Source: a virus | Strand: one strand, 5' to 3' | DNA: 20,486 nt | IMG/VR virus record: IMGVR_UViG_3300017738_000060 | Coordinates: 1 to 20,486 of that record | In this document: positions 1-8,594 of the stretch, piece by piece | Position numbering within the stretch: position 1 is the first letter of the stretch | How the letters are laid out: the number at the start of each line of letters is the position of its first letter | Notes under the pieces: generated by a model | What the model was told of the DNA's origin: nothing | Database searches by the model: none | What the model saw: the letters and a program-made list of their open reading frames with translations, nothing else | Position numbers and translations under genes: made by a program

Positions 1-57
1 TCGGGGGCATCTAGTAGCTTTTCACCATGAAAAGGGTAGAAGGTAGCCCTGATTTGA

Positions 58-2943
58 CTATGCTGCTTTTACATAGCCTACGCCTTCAACGTATCTTCTT
101 TCACCCATAATACCTGAACCTTTATCTTCTTTTACAGGTATTGCTGATGCTCCTCTATCACTATCTAGGATACTTGCTGCATAACCTAGTTTTTGAGGAT
201 CAGCAGGTCCATCTAAATCATAAGACTTAATTGCTGCCTTATATTCTTCTGTAGCTTCAGGATTAAAATTATCTGGATCTTGATTTATTATACCAGTTAT
301 TTTATCATTAGCTTGGTAGTTATTATAATCTAATTCTGCACCAAAGTCATCAATTTCATTAAAGAATATTTTCTTTAACATATCTCTATTGGTAGCACCT
401 TCAGGTATATCTTCAGCTTTTATACCATCTCTAAGCATTCTACGTTTATCTGTTAATGCATCTAAACCATTTTTTAACTGTTCGTTTAATGTGCTTGGAC
501 CCTGACCAAGTAAATCATTTGAACCAGTTTTGTATTGATCCATTACGTCAACAAAATTTTCACTGTCTACTCCTGCTTTTCTTAATAACACTTGCAATTC
601 TTGATCGTTATTGTATGCATTATTTCTATCTTGATTAGGTCTATATACAAGGTCAGCTTTTTCTTGACGTTGTTTAAACAAATCACCCTGTAGTTTACGA
701 CCATAATAGTTCTCACTATCAGGATCTGTACTAGCTGTATTTAATTCAGGAAACTCAAATCCTTGTATATCCCCTTTTATTTCGTCATACGTTTTAGGTT
801 TAGGTAAGGCTTCTGCCATTTCATTCATAGCACCTTGAGTAAGATTACCACCTACTTGACCTACACCAGCTATGTTATAGTTTACTGAACCACCATTAGC
901 ATAACCTTTACGTTGCATGAGTCCACCTTTATTTATTTCCGCACCACCACCCATGCCACCATCTTCTTGTCCTTCTCCTGTATCATCTCCTGCTGATTCC
1001 TGATCAGTTGCACCTAAACCATGTTGAGGTGACTGAGTTTCATCTTCATCACCAGGATCTACTTCTGATTGTGGATCGTAACCTAAGCTAATAGCTTTGT
1101 CATCATCGCTTACAGTATCGTCATCACCTGACATACCAATGATATCTTTAAGAGATTTAATTGCTGCTTTTTTAAAATCTTCAAATGTTTCATACTCTTT
1201 TTCAATGCCTTGATTTTTTCCACCAGGATCGCCTTGATCCCCAGATTGATCAGGATCTTGATTATAATTAACTATAGTATCATCCATAGTAATATTACCA
1301 CTAGGAGTTTTTATGTTTATAATACCTACATCACGATCATAGGTAGTAGTAAATCCTTGTGGGGATCTTTCACTAGCAATGTTTTCTCGTAGATCTCCTA
1401 TATCTACATTTCTATTTATGGCAGCACCCTCATTAAGTTTAGGTGGACACATCATACCTTCTTTAGGTTTACCTGCAATAATTATAGTTTCATGCATTAC
1501 ACCTTCTTTAGGCTCTAGAAAAGTCATTTCTTTATCATCATCTTCAGGCTTGCCATTCTCATCAACATTCTGGATCATACCTAGATCCTCCATCTGTTGT
1601 ATCTCACGTAGCACACCTCTATGCATATCCATGATACGCTCTAAGCCTATATACTTTACAACATTAGCAGGTAATACATACTCACCTTCAGATAACATAG
1701 CAGGTATATCATCAGCTACTTCTTCTGGTGTAGCTCCTGGTGGAGGATCATTCTTCTCAGACTTTTCTTTTACAAAATCTACTTCTTTAACTGATCCACC
1801 TTCTTTAAGGTTTAGCTCATCTGCTTCAAATACTTCATCTTCATCACTAACATCACCTAGACTAGAAAAGAACTCAGTAAATATACTGTCACCTGTAGGT
1901 ATTTCTTCCATTTCTTCTTCTGAAGGTATCAGAGTTCTATCCTCTGGTGCTTCTATTTGAGGCGGTATGTCTTTAAATTTTCTAGGTGACTCCTCATTAA
2001 TTAACATTTTTAAAGTATCATCTATGGGTTTTACTATAGGCATAGGTACAACTTCTCTATCATCATTTATAGTTGTAGTTGCTTCAAACTCAGGATCAAT
2101 ATCAGAAAATTCCTTTAATGGATCATTAGTTTCATTAGCAACAAACTCAGGATCAATATCAGAAAATTCCTTTAATGGATCATTAGTTTCATTAGCAACA
2201 AACTCAGGATCAATTAAGTTTCTTTCTCTAGGAGTTATTGCTTGAGGAGGTAAATCTAATTGTGTTCTAGGATTTTCTTCATCTCCAGAATCTACTTCTA
2301 ATGTAGGTTCTGGTATTCTCTCTTCTTCTAACATTCTGTCTGTATCAGACATAGTTTGCTCTGTAAATTCTTGAGCTAATTTTACATCTTCTGGTAATAC
2401 ATCTACTTTATCTAAACCGTATTTAGCAACATCATTAGGATTTGAAATAATTCCTACCATAGTAGCTAATTTACCTACTCTGTTATCTAATCCTTTAACT
2501 GTTTTACCTTTTGAAATTCTTCTAGATTCTTTTATTACATCATATAATGTATCTTCATTTTTATCTGACATATACGTAGTAGATGCTTTTATTAAATTTT
2601 TAAACATTTTACCAGTGTTAAACATAGCATCGATAACTAATGTTTTAAGATTGTCTGATAAATCTGCATACTCTTTTCCTACTTTTGAATCTTCAGATAA
2701 TTCTTTATCTATATCGTTTGATATTTTAGTAGCGACTTCTTTTGCTTGATCAATGGTTAAATCATTTAAATTATAACCTAAACTTTTAGCAGCTTTTTTA
2801 TTTCTAGTAGTAGCCGTTGGATTTTTATCTGGATCGTTTACAATACCATAAGGTAAAGTTTTAATTTTTTTTAAATCTTTATGCTTTACAGTGCCTTCTA
2901 AAGTAGGTAATGTTTTTATATGTAATTCTACTGCTGTAGCCAT
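58..2943 (-). CDS. 961-aa virion-associated protein with lysozyme-like N-terminal domain
   Basis: Probably a structural or internal virion protein; its exact role is unknown. Residues about 10-165 resemble the T4-type lysozyme fold: an LEG near residue 16 where the catalytic Glu would lie, then the helix TLVIDAMFNTGKMF (101-114), and an NRVGKLATM segment (154-162) like the C-terminal part of that fold. The Asp/Thr part of the active site is not clear, so activity is uncertain. Residues about 249-287 hold two identical 19-residue acidic repeats. Near 408-440 lies a segment with IPAMLSEGEYVLPANVV, a motif I remember from many uncultured marine phage proteins. A Gly-rich stretch with KGGLMQRKGYANGG lies near 665-685. 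The protein is acidic and low in complexity between domains. The ATG is preceded by AAAAGGA and lies one base after the stop of the upstream gene. It is the last complete minus-strand gene seen here. Function is inferred; the reading frame is certain. Confidence 0.8.
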   Translation of the reverse strand: MATAVELHIKTLPTLEGTVKHKDLKKIKTLPYGIVNDPDKNPTATTRNKKAAKSLGYNLNDLTIDQAKEVATKISNDIDKELSEDSKVGKEYADLSDNLKTLVIDAMFNTGKMFKNLIKASTTYMSDKNEDTLYDVIKESRRISKGKTVKGLDNRVGKLATMVGIISNPNDVAKYGLDKVDVLPEDVKLAQEFTEQTMSDTDRMLEEERIPEPTLEVDSGDEENPRTQLDLPPQAITPRERNLIDPEFVANETNDPLKEFSDIDPEFVANETNDPLKEFSDIDPEFEATTTINDDREVVPMPIVKPIDDTLKMLINEESPRKFKDIPPQIEAPEDRTLIPSEEEMEEIPTGDSIFTEFFSSLGDVSDEDEVFEADELNLKEGGSVKEVDFVKEKSEKNDPPPGATPEEVADDIPAMLSEGEYVLPANVVKYIGLERIMDMHRGVLREIQQMEDLGMIQNVDENGKPEDDDKEMTFLEPKEGVMHETIIIAGKPKEGMMCPPKLNEGAAINRNVDIGDLRENIASERSPQGFTTTYDRDVGIINIKTPSGNITMDDTIVNYNQDPDQSGDQGDPGGKNQGIEKEYETFEDFKKAAIKSLKDIIGMSGDDDTVSDDDKAISLGYDPQSEVDPGDEDETQSPQHGLGATDQESAGDDTGEGQEDGGMGGGAEINKGGLMQRKGYANGGSVNYNIAGVGQVGGNLTQGAMNEMAEALPKPKTYDEIKGDIQGFEFPELNTASTDPDSENYYGRKLQGDLFKQRQEKADLVYRPNQDRNNAYNNDQELQVLLRKAGVDSENFVDVMDQYKTGSNDLLGQGPSTLNEQLKNGLDALTDKRRMLRDGIKAEDIPEGATNRDMLKKIFFNEIDDFGAELDYNNYQANDKITGIINQDPDNFNPEATEEYKAAIKSYDLDGPADPQKLGYAASILDSDRGASAIPVKEDKGSGIMGERRYVEGVGYVKAA
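2085..2214. repeat. 57-bp tandem direct repeat inside the 961-aa gene
   Basis: Two identical 57-bp copies (2085-2141 and 2142-2198) are followed by 16 bases of a third (2199-2214). The unit is a multiple of three and codes for a 19-residue acidic repeat containing DPEFVANETNDPLKEF, so copy number can change without breaking the frame. Exact identity at the DNA level suggests a recent duplication. Confidence 0.95.
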
Positions 2944-2944
2944 A

Positions 2945-3169
2945 TCAAGTTCCTTTTAATACTGTCTGTACTTCTACTTGCATAGACTTTAACTTTCTAA
3001 GCATAGCAATAGCACCTTGCGCTCTGTATATCTCTACTTCATCATCACTCTGCTCTAGCACACGTAGCGCATCGTGTCTCTTAGAGTCTAAGTATAAACT
3101 AAATAGTTCCTCAAAATCTGGTGTATTGACTAACGGTAAAATGTCTCTAGCAGTTTTAACGTCAAGCAT
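2945..3169 (-). CDS. 74-aa protein of unknown function downstream of portal
   Basis: A small helical protein of unknown function directly after the portal gene. I place the start at the ATG at 3169, not at the GTG at 3178, because a very strong Shine-Dalgarno (AAGGAGGT, 3177-3184 region) lies about 7 bases upstream of that ATG. The ATG overlaps the portal stop by 8 bases, so translation is probably coupled. The sequence is rich in charged helical segments (for example LDSKRHDALRVLEQ) and includes AQGAIAMLRKL near the C-terminus. I recall similar small proteins after the portal gene in other marine podoviruses, but cannot name a family. It could be a minor head-completion or assembly factor; that is only inference from position. 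Confidence 0.8.
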   Translation of the reverse strand: MLDVKTARDILPLVNTPDFEELFSLYLDSKRHDALRVLEQSDDEVEIYRAQGAIAMLRKLKSMQVEVQTVLKGT

Positions 3170-5339
3170 TACCACCACCTCCTTGCTGTAGCATAGCCAT
3201 TAGCTCTGGTGGTATTTGTTCTCCACCACCTTGCGGTGCTTGTGCTTGTTGTTGTTGCTGTTGTGTTCCTGCATTAGGTCCACCACCTGTAGCAAATCCC
3301 TGTTCTCCTGGTGCTGGTGCTTGACCAGTTCCTATATTACCACCTCCTGCACCTGTAGGATCTTGTTGTGGTTGTGGGTTCTCTGCTACAATTTGTTGTT
3401 GCATCTGTTGTAATAGTAATGCCTGTCTAAATGCTTCTTCAGGATTGTTTGTTACCTTATCTACATCCAGATCCATAGTTGCTGCTATCTCACGCATGAT
3501 GTATGGGAACTTAGCAAATGGTGCTAGTACAGGACTGCTTGCAATCTGTAAGAAACTAATAAGACGCTGAGATCTAACTTCATTCTTCATAAAGCTTTCA
3601 GTACCTCTAGCCCTAATTTCTAAATCACCTTTTATCTCTGGATCAAAGTCAAACTGCATATTAAATGCAAACAATGCCTCACCCATAGGACGTAGCATAT
3701 AGTCATCCATGTTTTTAATTACTGTACGGATAGCATTACTGGCTGCACCCATCAACATAGATATGCCTGATGCAGTTCTACCTGTACCTTGCACACCAGT
3801 TTGTCCATATGAATATGACGGTAATCCTGATGACTCATCTGATAATACTCTTGCCTTATCAAACAACATCATATTTTCACTTGACACGTTTGGAAATTTA
3901 GTACCAAATATAGCTTGACCAGGCGCACCACCTTGTCTTCTAAAAATTTTACCAGGATATACTGTAAGATCCTGACCAGGTGCTAGGTTTGTTTCATCTA
4001 CCTCAATTAATAGATTACCAGATAGAATAGCATTGTCAACTGCTAATCTCATAAAGCCATTCATTAGTGTTTGAGTATCATCCATGTTTTCTGATAATCC
4101 TACACCAAAGAAACTATATGGGTTTAGTTCGTATGGACTAGCAACATAAGGAATACGTTTAGGTACAAACGGATTGATAACAAATCTTAGAATCTCATTA
4201 TTACAGGTCCAACAGTTAATCTGTATCTCATCATCATTTAGATACTGCTTCGGTATTTCTAGTCCTTGATCTTCCGCTATCTCTTTATCTATTGTACCCC
4301 AGAACTCTAATACTTCAAAGCGTTCTACATCACTACCACCAGAATAGTTACCTGAACCAAACTCTGAGCTTACTTCATTGTCTGTTAGGCTTTCTTCCCA
4401 CCATTCACGATCATAGTTCTCACCACCTAGTATAGCTTCTTCTATTGCAGAGGATCTAAAGAATGGACGTTTCTTTAATGCACGTAGTTGAGATCTGGTA
4501 AGTCTGTGTCTTTCTACTACATAGGTACAGTCTTCTATATTAAATGCATCTGGATCTGGATAAAAATCCCAAACTGATGTATGCTCTACTTTAGGTACAG
4601 TTACAATAGATGGATCGTAGTTACCCTCTTCATCCCAATTAGGATACTCTTTATCTACAGCAAACGGACCTTTCATTATTGCAGTACCAAACAATACACA
4701 CTCAAATACAGAGTGCCTTAAATGTTTAGTTGCAGCGGATTCTTCTAGTTGATCTTTAATTTTCTTTTCCATCTTCTTAGCAGCAGCCATAGCTGGATGG
4801 AATGTAATAGCAGATTGTGTCTGTCCTGGTCCTTCTTTAAGACCTTCTAAATCTTCTAGGTCTTCCTGTAGTGAACCTAATCTTTCTTTTAGAATATCTG
4901 TGGTATCACCTGGTTGTAGATCATTACCATCACCAGGAGAACCATACATACTCCTAAACTCTTCCATAGCCTTTTCTTGTTCTTGTTCTTTGGGATCTAT
5001 ATGTACTGACTCTGCCACACCTTCAGGTATTGTAGTAGGCTCTACACCAATAGGAAATCTATTTTGACTAAATAGAACATCTATAATCTGACCATATGCA
5101 GCTAATACTTTAGTTTTAGTTACTTTAATAAATACTCTGGACTTCTCTGTTTCTGTAAACTGAACATCAGGACCGTACAATCCACGATAGTTTCTATATG
5201 CCTGAGTCCATCTTTCTTCATCTGAATACCTACTAGTCTTTGCTCTTTCAAATCTGGAGTTAACATAGCTAACTAGGTTATCATACTTTTTATCTGTCTT
5301 GGCATCGTCAAGAGCAGAGATTTCATTTTCATCTACCAT
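3162..5339 (-). CDS. Portal protein (head-tail connector)
   Basis: Forms the ring at the capsid vertex through which the terminase pumps DNA. At 725 aa it is in the size class of P22-like podovirus portals, larger than the T7 type. The N-terminus (about 15-75) has the YDNLVSYVNSRFERAKTSRYSDEERW helix-rich start (read here as two adjacent helices) and a KSRVFIKVTKTKVLAAYGQI segment typical of large podoviral portals. The middle contains ENMDDTQTLMNGFMRLAVDN, and near 520-545 a Gly/Ser-rich SYSYGQTGVQGTGRTASG stretch that matches the portal tunnel-loop region in related phages. The last 75 residues are Gln/Pro/Gly-rich and look disordered. An AAAGGAG site lies 6 bases before the ATG, and the preceding gene stops one base upstream. 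The assignment rests on pattern recognition plus the position beside the terminase. Confidence 0.87.
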   Translation of the reverse strand: MVDENEISALDDAKTDKKYDNLVSYVNSRFERAKTSRYSDEERWTQAYRNYRGLYGPDVQFTETEKSRVFIKVTKTKVLAAYGQIIDVLFSQNRFPIGVEPTTIPEGVAESVHIDPKEQEQEKAMEEFRSMYGSPGDGNDLQPGDTTDILKERLGSLQEDLEDLEGLKEGPGQTQSAITFHPAMAAAKKMEKKIKDQLEESAATKHLRHSVFECVLFGTAIMKGPFAVDKEYPNWDEEGNYDPSIVTVPKVEHTSVWDFYPDPDAFNIEDCTYVVERHRLTRSQLRALKKRPFFRSSAIEEAILGGENYDREWWEESLTDNEVSSEFGSGNYSGGSDVERFEVLEFWGTIDKEIAEDQGLEIPKQYLNDDEIQINCWTCNNEILRFVINPFVPKRIPYVASPYELNPYSFFGVGLSENMDDTQTLMNGFMRLAVDNAILSGNLLIEVDETNLAPGQDLTVYPGKIFRRQGGAPGQAIFGTKFPNVSSENMMLFDKARVLSDESSGLPSYSYGQTGVQGTGRTASGISMLMGAASNAIRTVIKNMDDYMLRPMGEALFAFNMQFDFDPEIKGDLEIRARGTESFMKNEVRSQRLISFLQIASSPVLAPFAKFPYIMREIAATMDLDVDKVTNNPEEAFRQALLLQQMQQQIVAENPQPQQDPTGAGGGNIGTGQAPAPGEQGFATGGGPNAGTQQQQQQAQAPQGGGEQIPPELMAMLQQGGGGNA

Positions 5340-5340
5340 T

Positions 5341-5571
5341 TTAACTCCTTTTAGTTCTTTTGGGTTGTAAGGTTCTGTTTCGTTTTTTAGTTATTACTTT
5401 TAGATTTGATCTTCTATTGTCTCTAGGATTACCATTCTTATGATGTACTTCCATACCTTTTTTAGGTTTTACAATTTTTCTAGCTTTGTTTCGACCTGCT
5501 CTATCTAGTTTACCTTTAGTAGTACCATGTGTCTTAGCATATTCTTTTTTGTAATCTCTAGTTTTTTTCAT
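5341..5571 (-). CDS. Small HNH-type nuclease-like protein
   Basis: A 76-aa very basic protein with an HNH-like core: EVHHKNGNPRDNRRSNLKVI at about residues 41-60, with His43, His44, Asn52 and Asn56 as likely catalytic or metal-site positions. I use the ATG at 5571, which follows the stop of the upstream membrane peptide by a single base (TGA-T-ATG). A GTG at 5601 would extend it by 10 residues but would overlap that gene. HNH proteins next to terminase genes are known in several phages to work with terminase in DNA packaging. Here it lies between the large terminase and the portal, so a packaging role is plausible. A homing-type nuclease is the alternative, but the tight operon packing argues against an inserted free-standing element. 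Confidence 0.75.
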   Translation of the reverse strand: MKKTRDYKKEYAKTHGTTKGKLDRAGRNKARKIVKPKKGMEVHHKNGNPRDNRRSNLKVITKKRNRTLQPKRTKRS

Positions 5572-5572
5572 A

Positions 5573-5650
5573 TCAATACCAATGACTATAAACAAACACA
5601 CCGATGATAAGTATTAACCCAAGTATCATACCAGCATATGCCCAAAACAT
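5573..5650 (-). CDS. 25-aa single-pass membrane micro-protein
   Basis: This short gene exactly fills the gap between the large terminase and the HNH gene. Its ATG (5650-5648) begins on the base after the terminase TAG, and its TGA ends one base before the HNH ATG. The product starts MFWAYAGMILGLI and is hydrophobic from residue 2 to about 21, ending in YSHWY, so it should form one transmembrane helix. No strong ribosome binding site is seen, so translation is probably coupled to terminase translation. It could be a small lysis-related or membrane-docking peptide; no family is recognised. The zero-base and one-base junctions on both sides are the main evidence that it is real. Confidence 0.65.
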   Translation of the reverse strand: MFWAYAGMILGLILIIGVFVYSHWY

Positions 5651-7471
5651 CTAATATCCAAACGTAGCATCCGATGCTTGGTAACGGTGTTTAGGTGTAT
5701 TCTCATACGCTACTCTTATATTCGTAGGTCTAGACATTATCATATACCTTAGTGCATCATATAAGTGATCTTCAGACTTAGTATCAACATCTTCAGGGTT
5801 TCTAGCATCCACTGGTAATGCTGCTATCTGACTGATCAGGTTCTTACAATTCTTTAATATCTTTATCTTAGGCTCACCAGTATCTTCATCAATCATCAAT
5901 CTCTTATGTAACTCTATCTTACCTGCTACCCTAGATCCTGGTGATCTGTCTGATGGTCTAAATCTACATCCTTCTCTATTCATAGTCTCTGCTATTGATG
6001 GACCTGCATCACCTCTCTTAGCCCAACACGAACTATCTAGTAATGCATCCTGTATTCTACCATCGTTTTCTTCTACTTCTATAATCATCTGACCTAATCT
6101 ATCTGCTGTCAAACGATTAACATATAACTCTCTGTATATCCACAAACACCCATCGTAATCTACTGCACCCCATAATATACCTGAATGTGCTGCATATCCA
6201 AAGTCTGCTGATCTTATCTTAGTCCATCCATTAGGTATCTCAAAACTATCACACGTATGTATTTCTTTATTAAACTCAGGGAATGCACCTTCATCTACTA
6301 CATCCCAATCACCATACAGAAACTGCTTACGTTTTACTTCTGGTAGTGATGCCAACATAGCAACATAACTTTGATCTTGTGTGAGATACGGATTATCCCA
6401 TACTGATGCTGCTATAAACTTTCTTGTTATTTCGCTTGACAGTGTTCTACCATCTAGCTCATACTCTATCTTCTCAGTTATTCTAGTGTTTGGTTCAGCA
6501 GGATCTATAAATAACTTCTTAACCCATGCTGATCCTATATTACCTGGATTACCTGTAGCTCTCATATGCAAAGGTATACTAGGATCTGTAGTACGTAACG
6601 ATGATTTTAAGAACTGCCATATATCTGAATTAGCATACTGAGGTAACTCGTCTATACCAATCCATGAATAGGACTGTCCTTGATATCTTAACACATCTTG
6701 TAAGTTTTCGCAATACCCAAATTCTATTCTGGCTCCACTTGGAAAGTACCACGTATTCTCCTGACTTTTAAACTTAGCACCAGATGCAGCTTTAGGATAT
6801 ATCTGTTGCGTCTGAAATATAACATCTCTTAGTTCTGGCATCGAACGTCTTATAAGCAACGCACGATGAGCAGGTTTATGTACATATCTTAATGGAGCTA
6901 TAAGAAGAGAGTAAGTTTTACCACCACCTCTTGCACCTCCATAGAAAACTTCACGTTCATTAGCAGAAAGAAATTGTGTTTGAGGTCCAGGATTGGGCTT
7001 GAAAACAACTTCAGGTTCTTTCTGTTTAGTATCCGTAAAGTTTATAGATTCTTCTGGCTCCTTACCATTGTCTAATTCTTTACTTAATCGTCTCTTCGCT
7101 TGTTCTGCCTTGATTCGTGTTTGCTTTTCGGTATTTTTAAGGTCTTCGATTCTTCGTTGCTTGGGAGATAGTTTGCGTCTGCGAGTCTTTCTCCTAGCAT
7201 CCAACTCTTCTTCAGTCCATGCCAACTTGTGTAACCTAGTAGCAGAAAGTTTTCTACCAGTTTCATTTTCTAACCACGCCGCCACCTTTCGTACAGAGTG
7301 ATTACCTTCACGAATTTGAGTAACCGCTTCATCGAATTTACTAAGGACTCCTTCATTAGGCATATACCATGCCACATTCCTTTTGTCAACTTGATAATCA
7401 TATCCGTATGGAATTTTACCAATTGCTTTAATTTTTCTACGACTTGCATGATCAATCCTTTTGAGTGTCAT
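5651..7471 (-). CDS. terL: Terminase large subunit (packaging ATPase and nuclease)
   Basis: Drives DNA translocation into the prohead and cuts the concatemer. Residue numbers count from the first ATG at 7474 (607 aa). The ATPase has a Walker A GGARGGGKT (179-187, Lys186) and Walker B WIGIDELPQ (Asp275, Glu276). The RNase H-like nuclease has acidic residues at Asp424 (SADFGY), Asp480 (ALLDSS) and Asp573 (HLYDALRYM). Residues about 20-85 form an extra N-terminal domain starting IPYGYDYQV, which resembles the recombinase domain of large serine recombinases, followed by a basic coiled segment to about 150. Two ATGs stand in tandem; I prefer the second (7471) because AGAGG lies 6 bases before it but only 3 before the first. 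The gene overlaps the end of the small-subunit gene by about 20 bases. Confidence 0.95.
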   Translation of the reverse strand: MTLKRIDHASRRKIKAIGKIPYGYDYQVDKRNVAWYMPNEGVLSKFDEAVTQIREGNHSVRKVAAWLENETGRKLSATRLHKLAWTEEELDARRKTRRRKLSPKQRRIEDLKNTEKQTRIKAEQAKRRLSKELDNGKEPEESINFTDTKQKEPEVVFKPNPGPQTQFLSANEREVFYGGARGGGKTYSLLIAPLRYVHKPAHRALLIRRSMPELRDVIFQTQQIYPKAASGAKFKSQENTWYFPSGARIEFGYCENLQDVLRYQGQSYSWIGIDELPQYANSDIWQFLKSSLRTTDPSIPLHMRATGNPGNIGSAWVKKLFIDPAEPNTRITEKIEYELDGRTLSSEITRKFIAASVWDNPYLTQDQSYVAMLASLPEVKRKQFLYGDWDVVDEGAFPEFNKEIHTCDSFEIPNGWTKIRSADFGYAAHSGILWGAVDYDGCLWIYRELYVNRLTADRLGQMIIEVEENDGRIQDALLDSSCWAKRGDAGPSIAETMNREGCRFRPSDRSPGSRVAGKIELHKRLMIDEDTGEPKIKILKNCKNLISQIAALPVDARNPEDVDTKSEDHLYDALRYMIMSRPTNIRVAYENTPKHRYQASDATFGY

Positions 7472-7823
7472 CATCTTCCTCTAGGGGAGGCAATATCACA
7501 ACAGCAGAAGCTACGCCCTTATGCTCGATCTTCTCTGTTTTAACTATACCAGTACGGTCTAGGATTTCTTTGGCAGCAGCTAAACGATCTCTATTACCTA
7601 ATGCACTAGGATCATCTAGTATGCCTGACATAGAGAGAACAGCTTTAGGAGCATTAGCTGCTAACATATTCTCTGCTCTCTCTATTATCTCACTCTTCAT
7701 TTGGCGAATGAGTCTAGCAGGATACTCTGTTGGAGCATAACCTGCAATGTTCATAGCGTTACGGAAGTTACCTTGCGCTTCTCCAAACAAAGCATTTAGA
7801 AAAGCTTCTTGTTGCTCAGTCAC
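7452..7823 (-). CDS. terS: Terminase small subunit (probable)
   Basis: A 123-aa protein that likely recognises phage DNA and regulates the large subunit. It begins with TEQQEAFLNALFGEAQGNFRNAMNIAGYAP, read here as two helices, which matches the N-terminal DNA-binding part of small terminases (a helical domain with an 'xxAxxxAGYxP' step). A central helical region (LIRQMKSEIIERAENML) is the likely oligomerisation part. The C-terminus is acidic (LEEDDDTQKD). I choose GTG at 7823: it lies one base after the TAA of the previous gene, with AAAGG upstream. A GTG at 7868 would add 15 residues that overlap the previous gene by 44 bases. Position immediately before the large subunit supports the call. 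Confidence 0.8.
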   Translation of the reverse strand: MTEQQEAFLNALFGEAQGNFRNAMNIAGYAPTEYPARLIRQMKSEIIERAENMLAANAPKAVLSMSGILDDPSALGNRDRLAAAKEILDRTGIVKTEKIEHKGVASAVVILPPLEEDDDTQKD

Positions 7824-7824
7824 A

Positions 7825-8592
7825 TTAATAACCTTTCTTGTACATCCCACCTCGTTTGGTGAAACCACCTTCTCTCATGCCGTATTTCTTTTTAACAGCA
7901 CCGCCTTTACGGAAGTTCATTTCTTCGTCTTCCATTTGTTGTCTTATCTCATCTTTAGTACCAAGAAACTTGCTCATACCCTCATCAGTAGAATCAATTG
8001 TAACATTACCAACTTTAGTTTTTTTCTGACCACCAGATAAAGCTCTAGCTAATTGTTTACCGATACCTTCTTCTTTAGGTAAGGTAGCTTGTCTTGATTT
8101 TTGATTAGGAGATACAGTAGCCTTACCACCCATTCCTTCTTTTTTCTTATCTTCTTTTTTCTTAGATCCTGCTGATGGTCCTAAAGGATCTTGTCCTACA
8201 GTTTGTTGAAGACCTCTTAATCTTTGTGTTCTAAATCTAGTTGGTTCTTTATCTCCTAAATCTGTTCTAGGAGCAGATCTGCTAGAACTGTTTTGTCTAT
8301 CAGTTTGTTTTTTAGCGTTTAATCTTTTTGTACCTACTCCACTTAAACTAGATATTCCTGAGTCTGTAGTTTTTGTTAATTTTTCTTTAACAGCTTTTTT
8401 TATTTCTGGTGCAGATAAATCTGTCATGTTTTTTGATTCTGCTAATCTTTTTATTCTAGCTTTTTGAGCATCATAGTTAAAATCAAATTTCTTTTTTTTA
8501 TTTTTTTTCTTTGAAAGATTTTTAAACCATGATGTTAAATCATTAAGTAGTTTTTCTGAAGCTTTTGCACCTTTGTTTTTAGTCTCTGCCAT
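7825..8592 (-). CDS. 255-aa lysine-rich protein with C-terminal KGG/YGM motifs, function unknown
   Basis: Strongly basic and probably mostly disordered. The N-terminal 40 residues contain a lysine run (about 28-35). The middle is Ser/Thr/Lys/Gln-rich, and the last 30 residues repeat short Gly/Lys/Tyr units (FRKGGAVKKKYGMREGG, then TKRGGMYKKGY). Similar Gly-Lys units occur in the 73-aa gene at 9861 and once in the 961-aa protein. Ribosome binding site AGGAGA lies 10 bases before the ATG. It sits immediately before the terminase genes, and its TAA is one base from the small-subunit start. It may bind DNA or act as a virion or scaffold component; this is inference from charge and position. Two runs of eight A on the coding strand near codons 28-34 could allow slippage. 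Confidence 0.75.
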   Translation of the reverse strand: MAETKNKGAKASEKLLNDLTSWFKNLSKKKNKKKKFDFNYDAQKARIKRLAESKNMTDLSAPEIKKAVKEKLTKTTDSGISSLSGVGTKRLNAKKQTDRQNSSSRSAPRTDLGDKEPTRFRTQRLRGLQQTVGQDPLGPSAGSKKKEDKKKEGMGGKATVSPNQKSRQATLPKEEGIGKQLARALSGGQKKTKVGNVTIDSTDEGMSKFLGTKDEIRQQMEDEEMNFRKGGAVKKKYGMREGGFTKRGGMYKKGY

Positions 8593-8594
8593 AA

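Noticed and set aside
1-57. Possible start of another minus-strand gene (ATG at 10, directly after a TAG at 13-11)
   Set aside because: Only ten bases remain before the edge and no ribosome binding site is clear; the five-codon frame before it is too short to mean anything.
1379-1960. 193-codon open frame on the plus strand
   Set aside because: Lies opposite the 961-aa gene; Ser/Ile-rich composition is that of an antisense frame, and it has no ribosome binding site.
2085-2214. CRISPR-like or mobile repeat
   Set aside because: The copies are directly tandem without spacers and in frame inside a coding gene.
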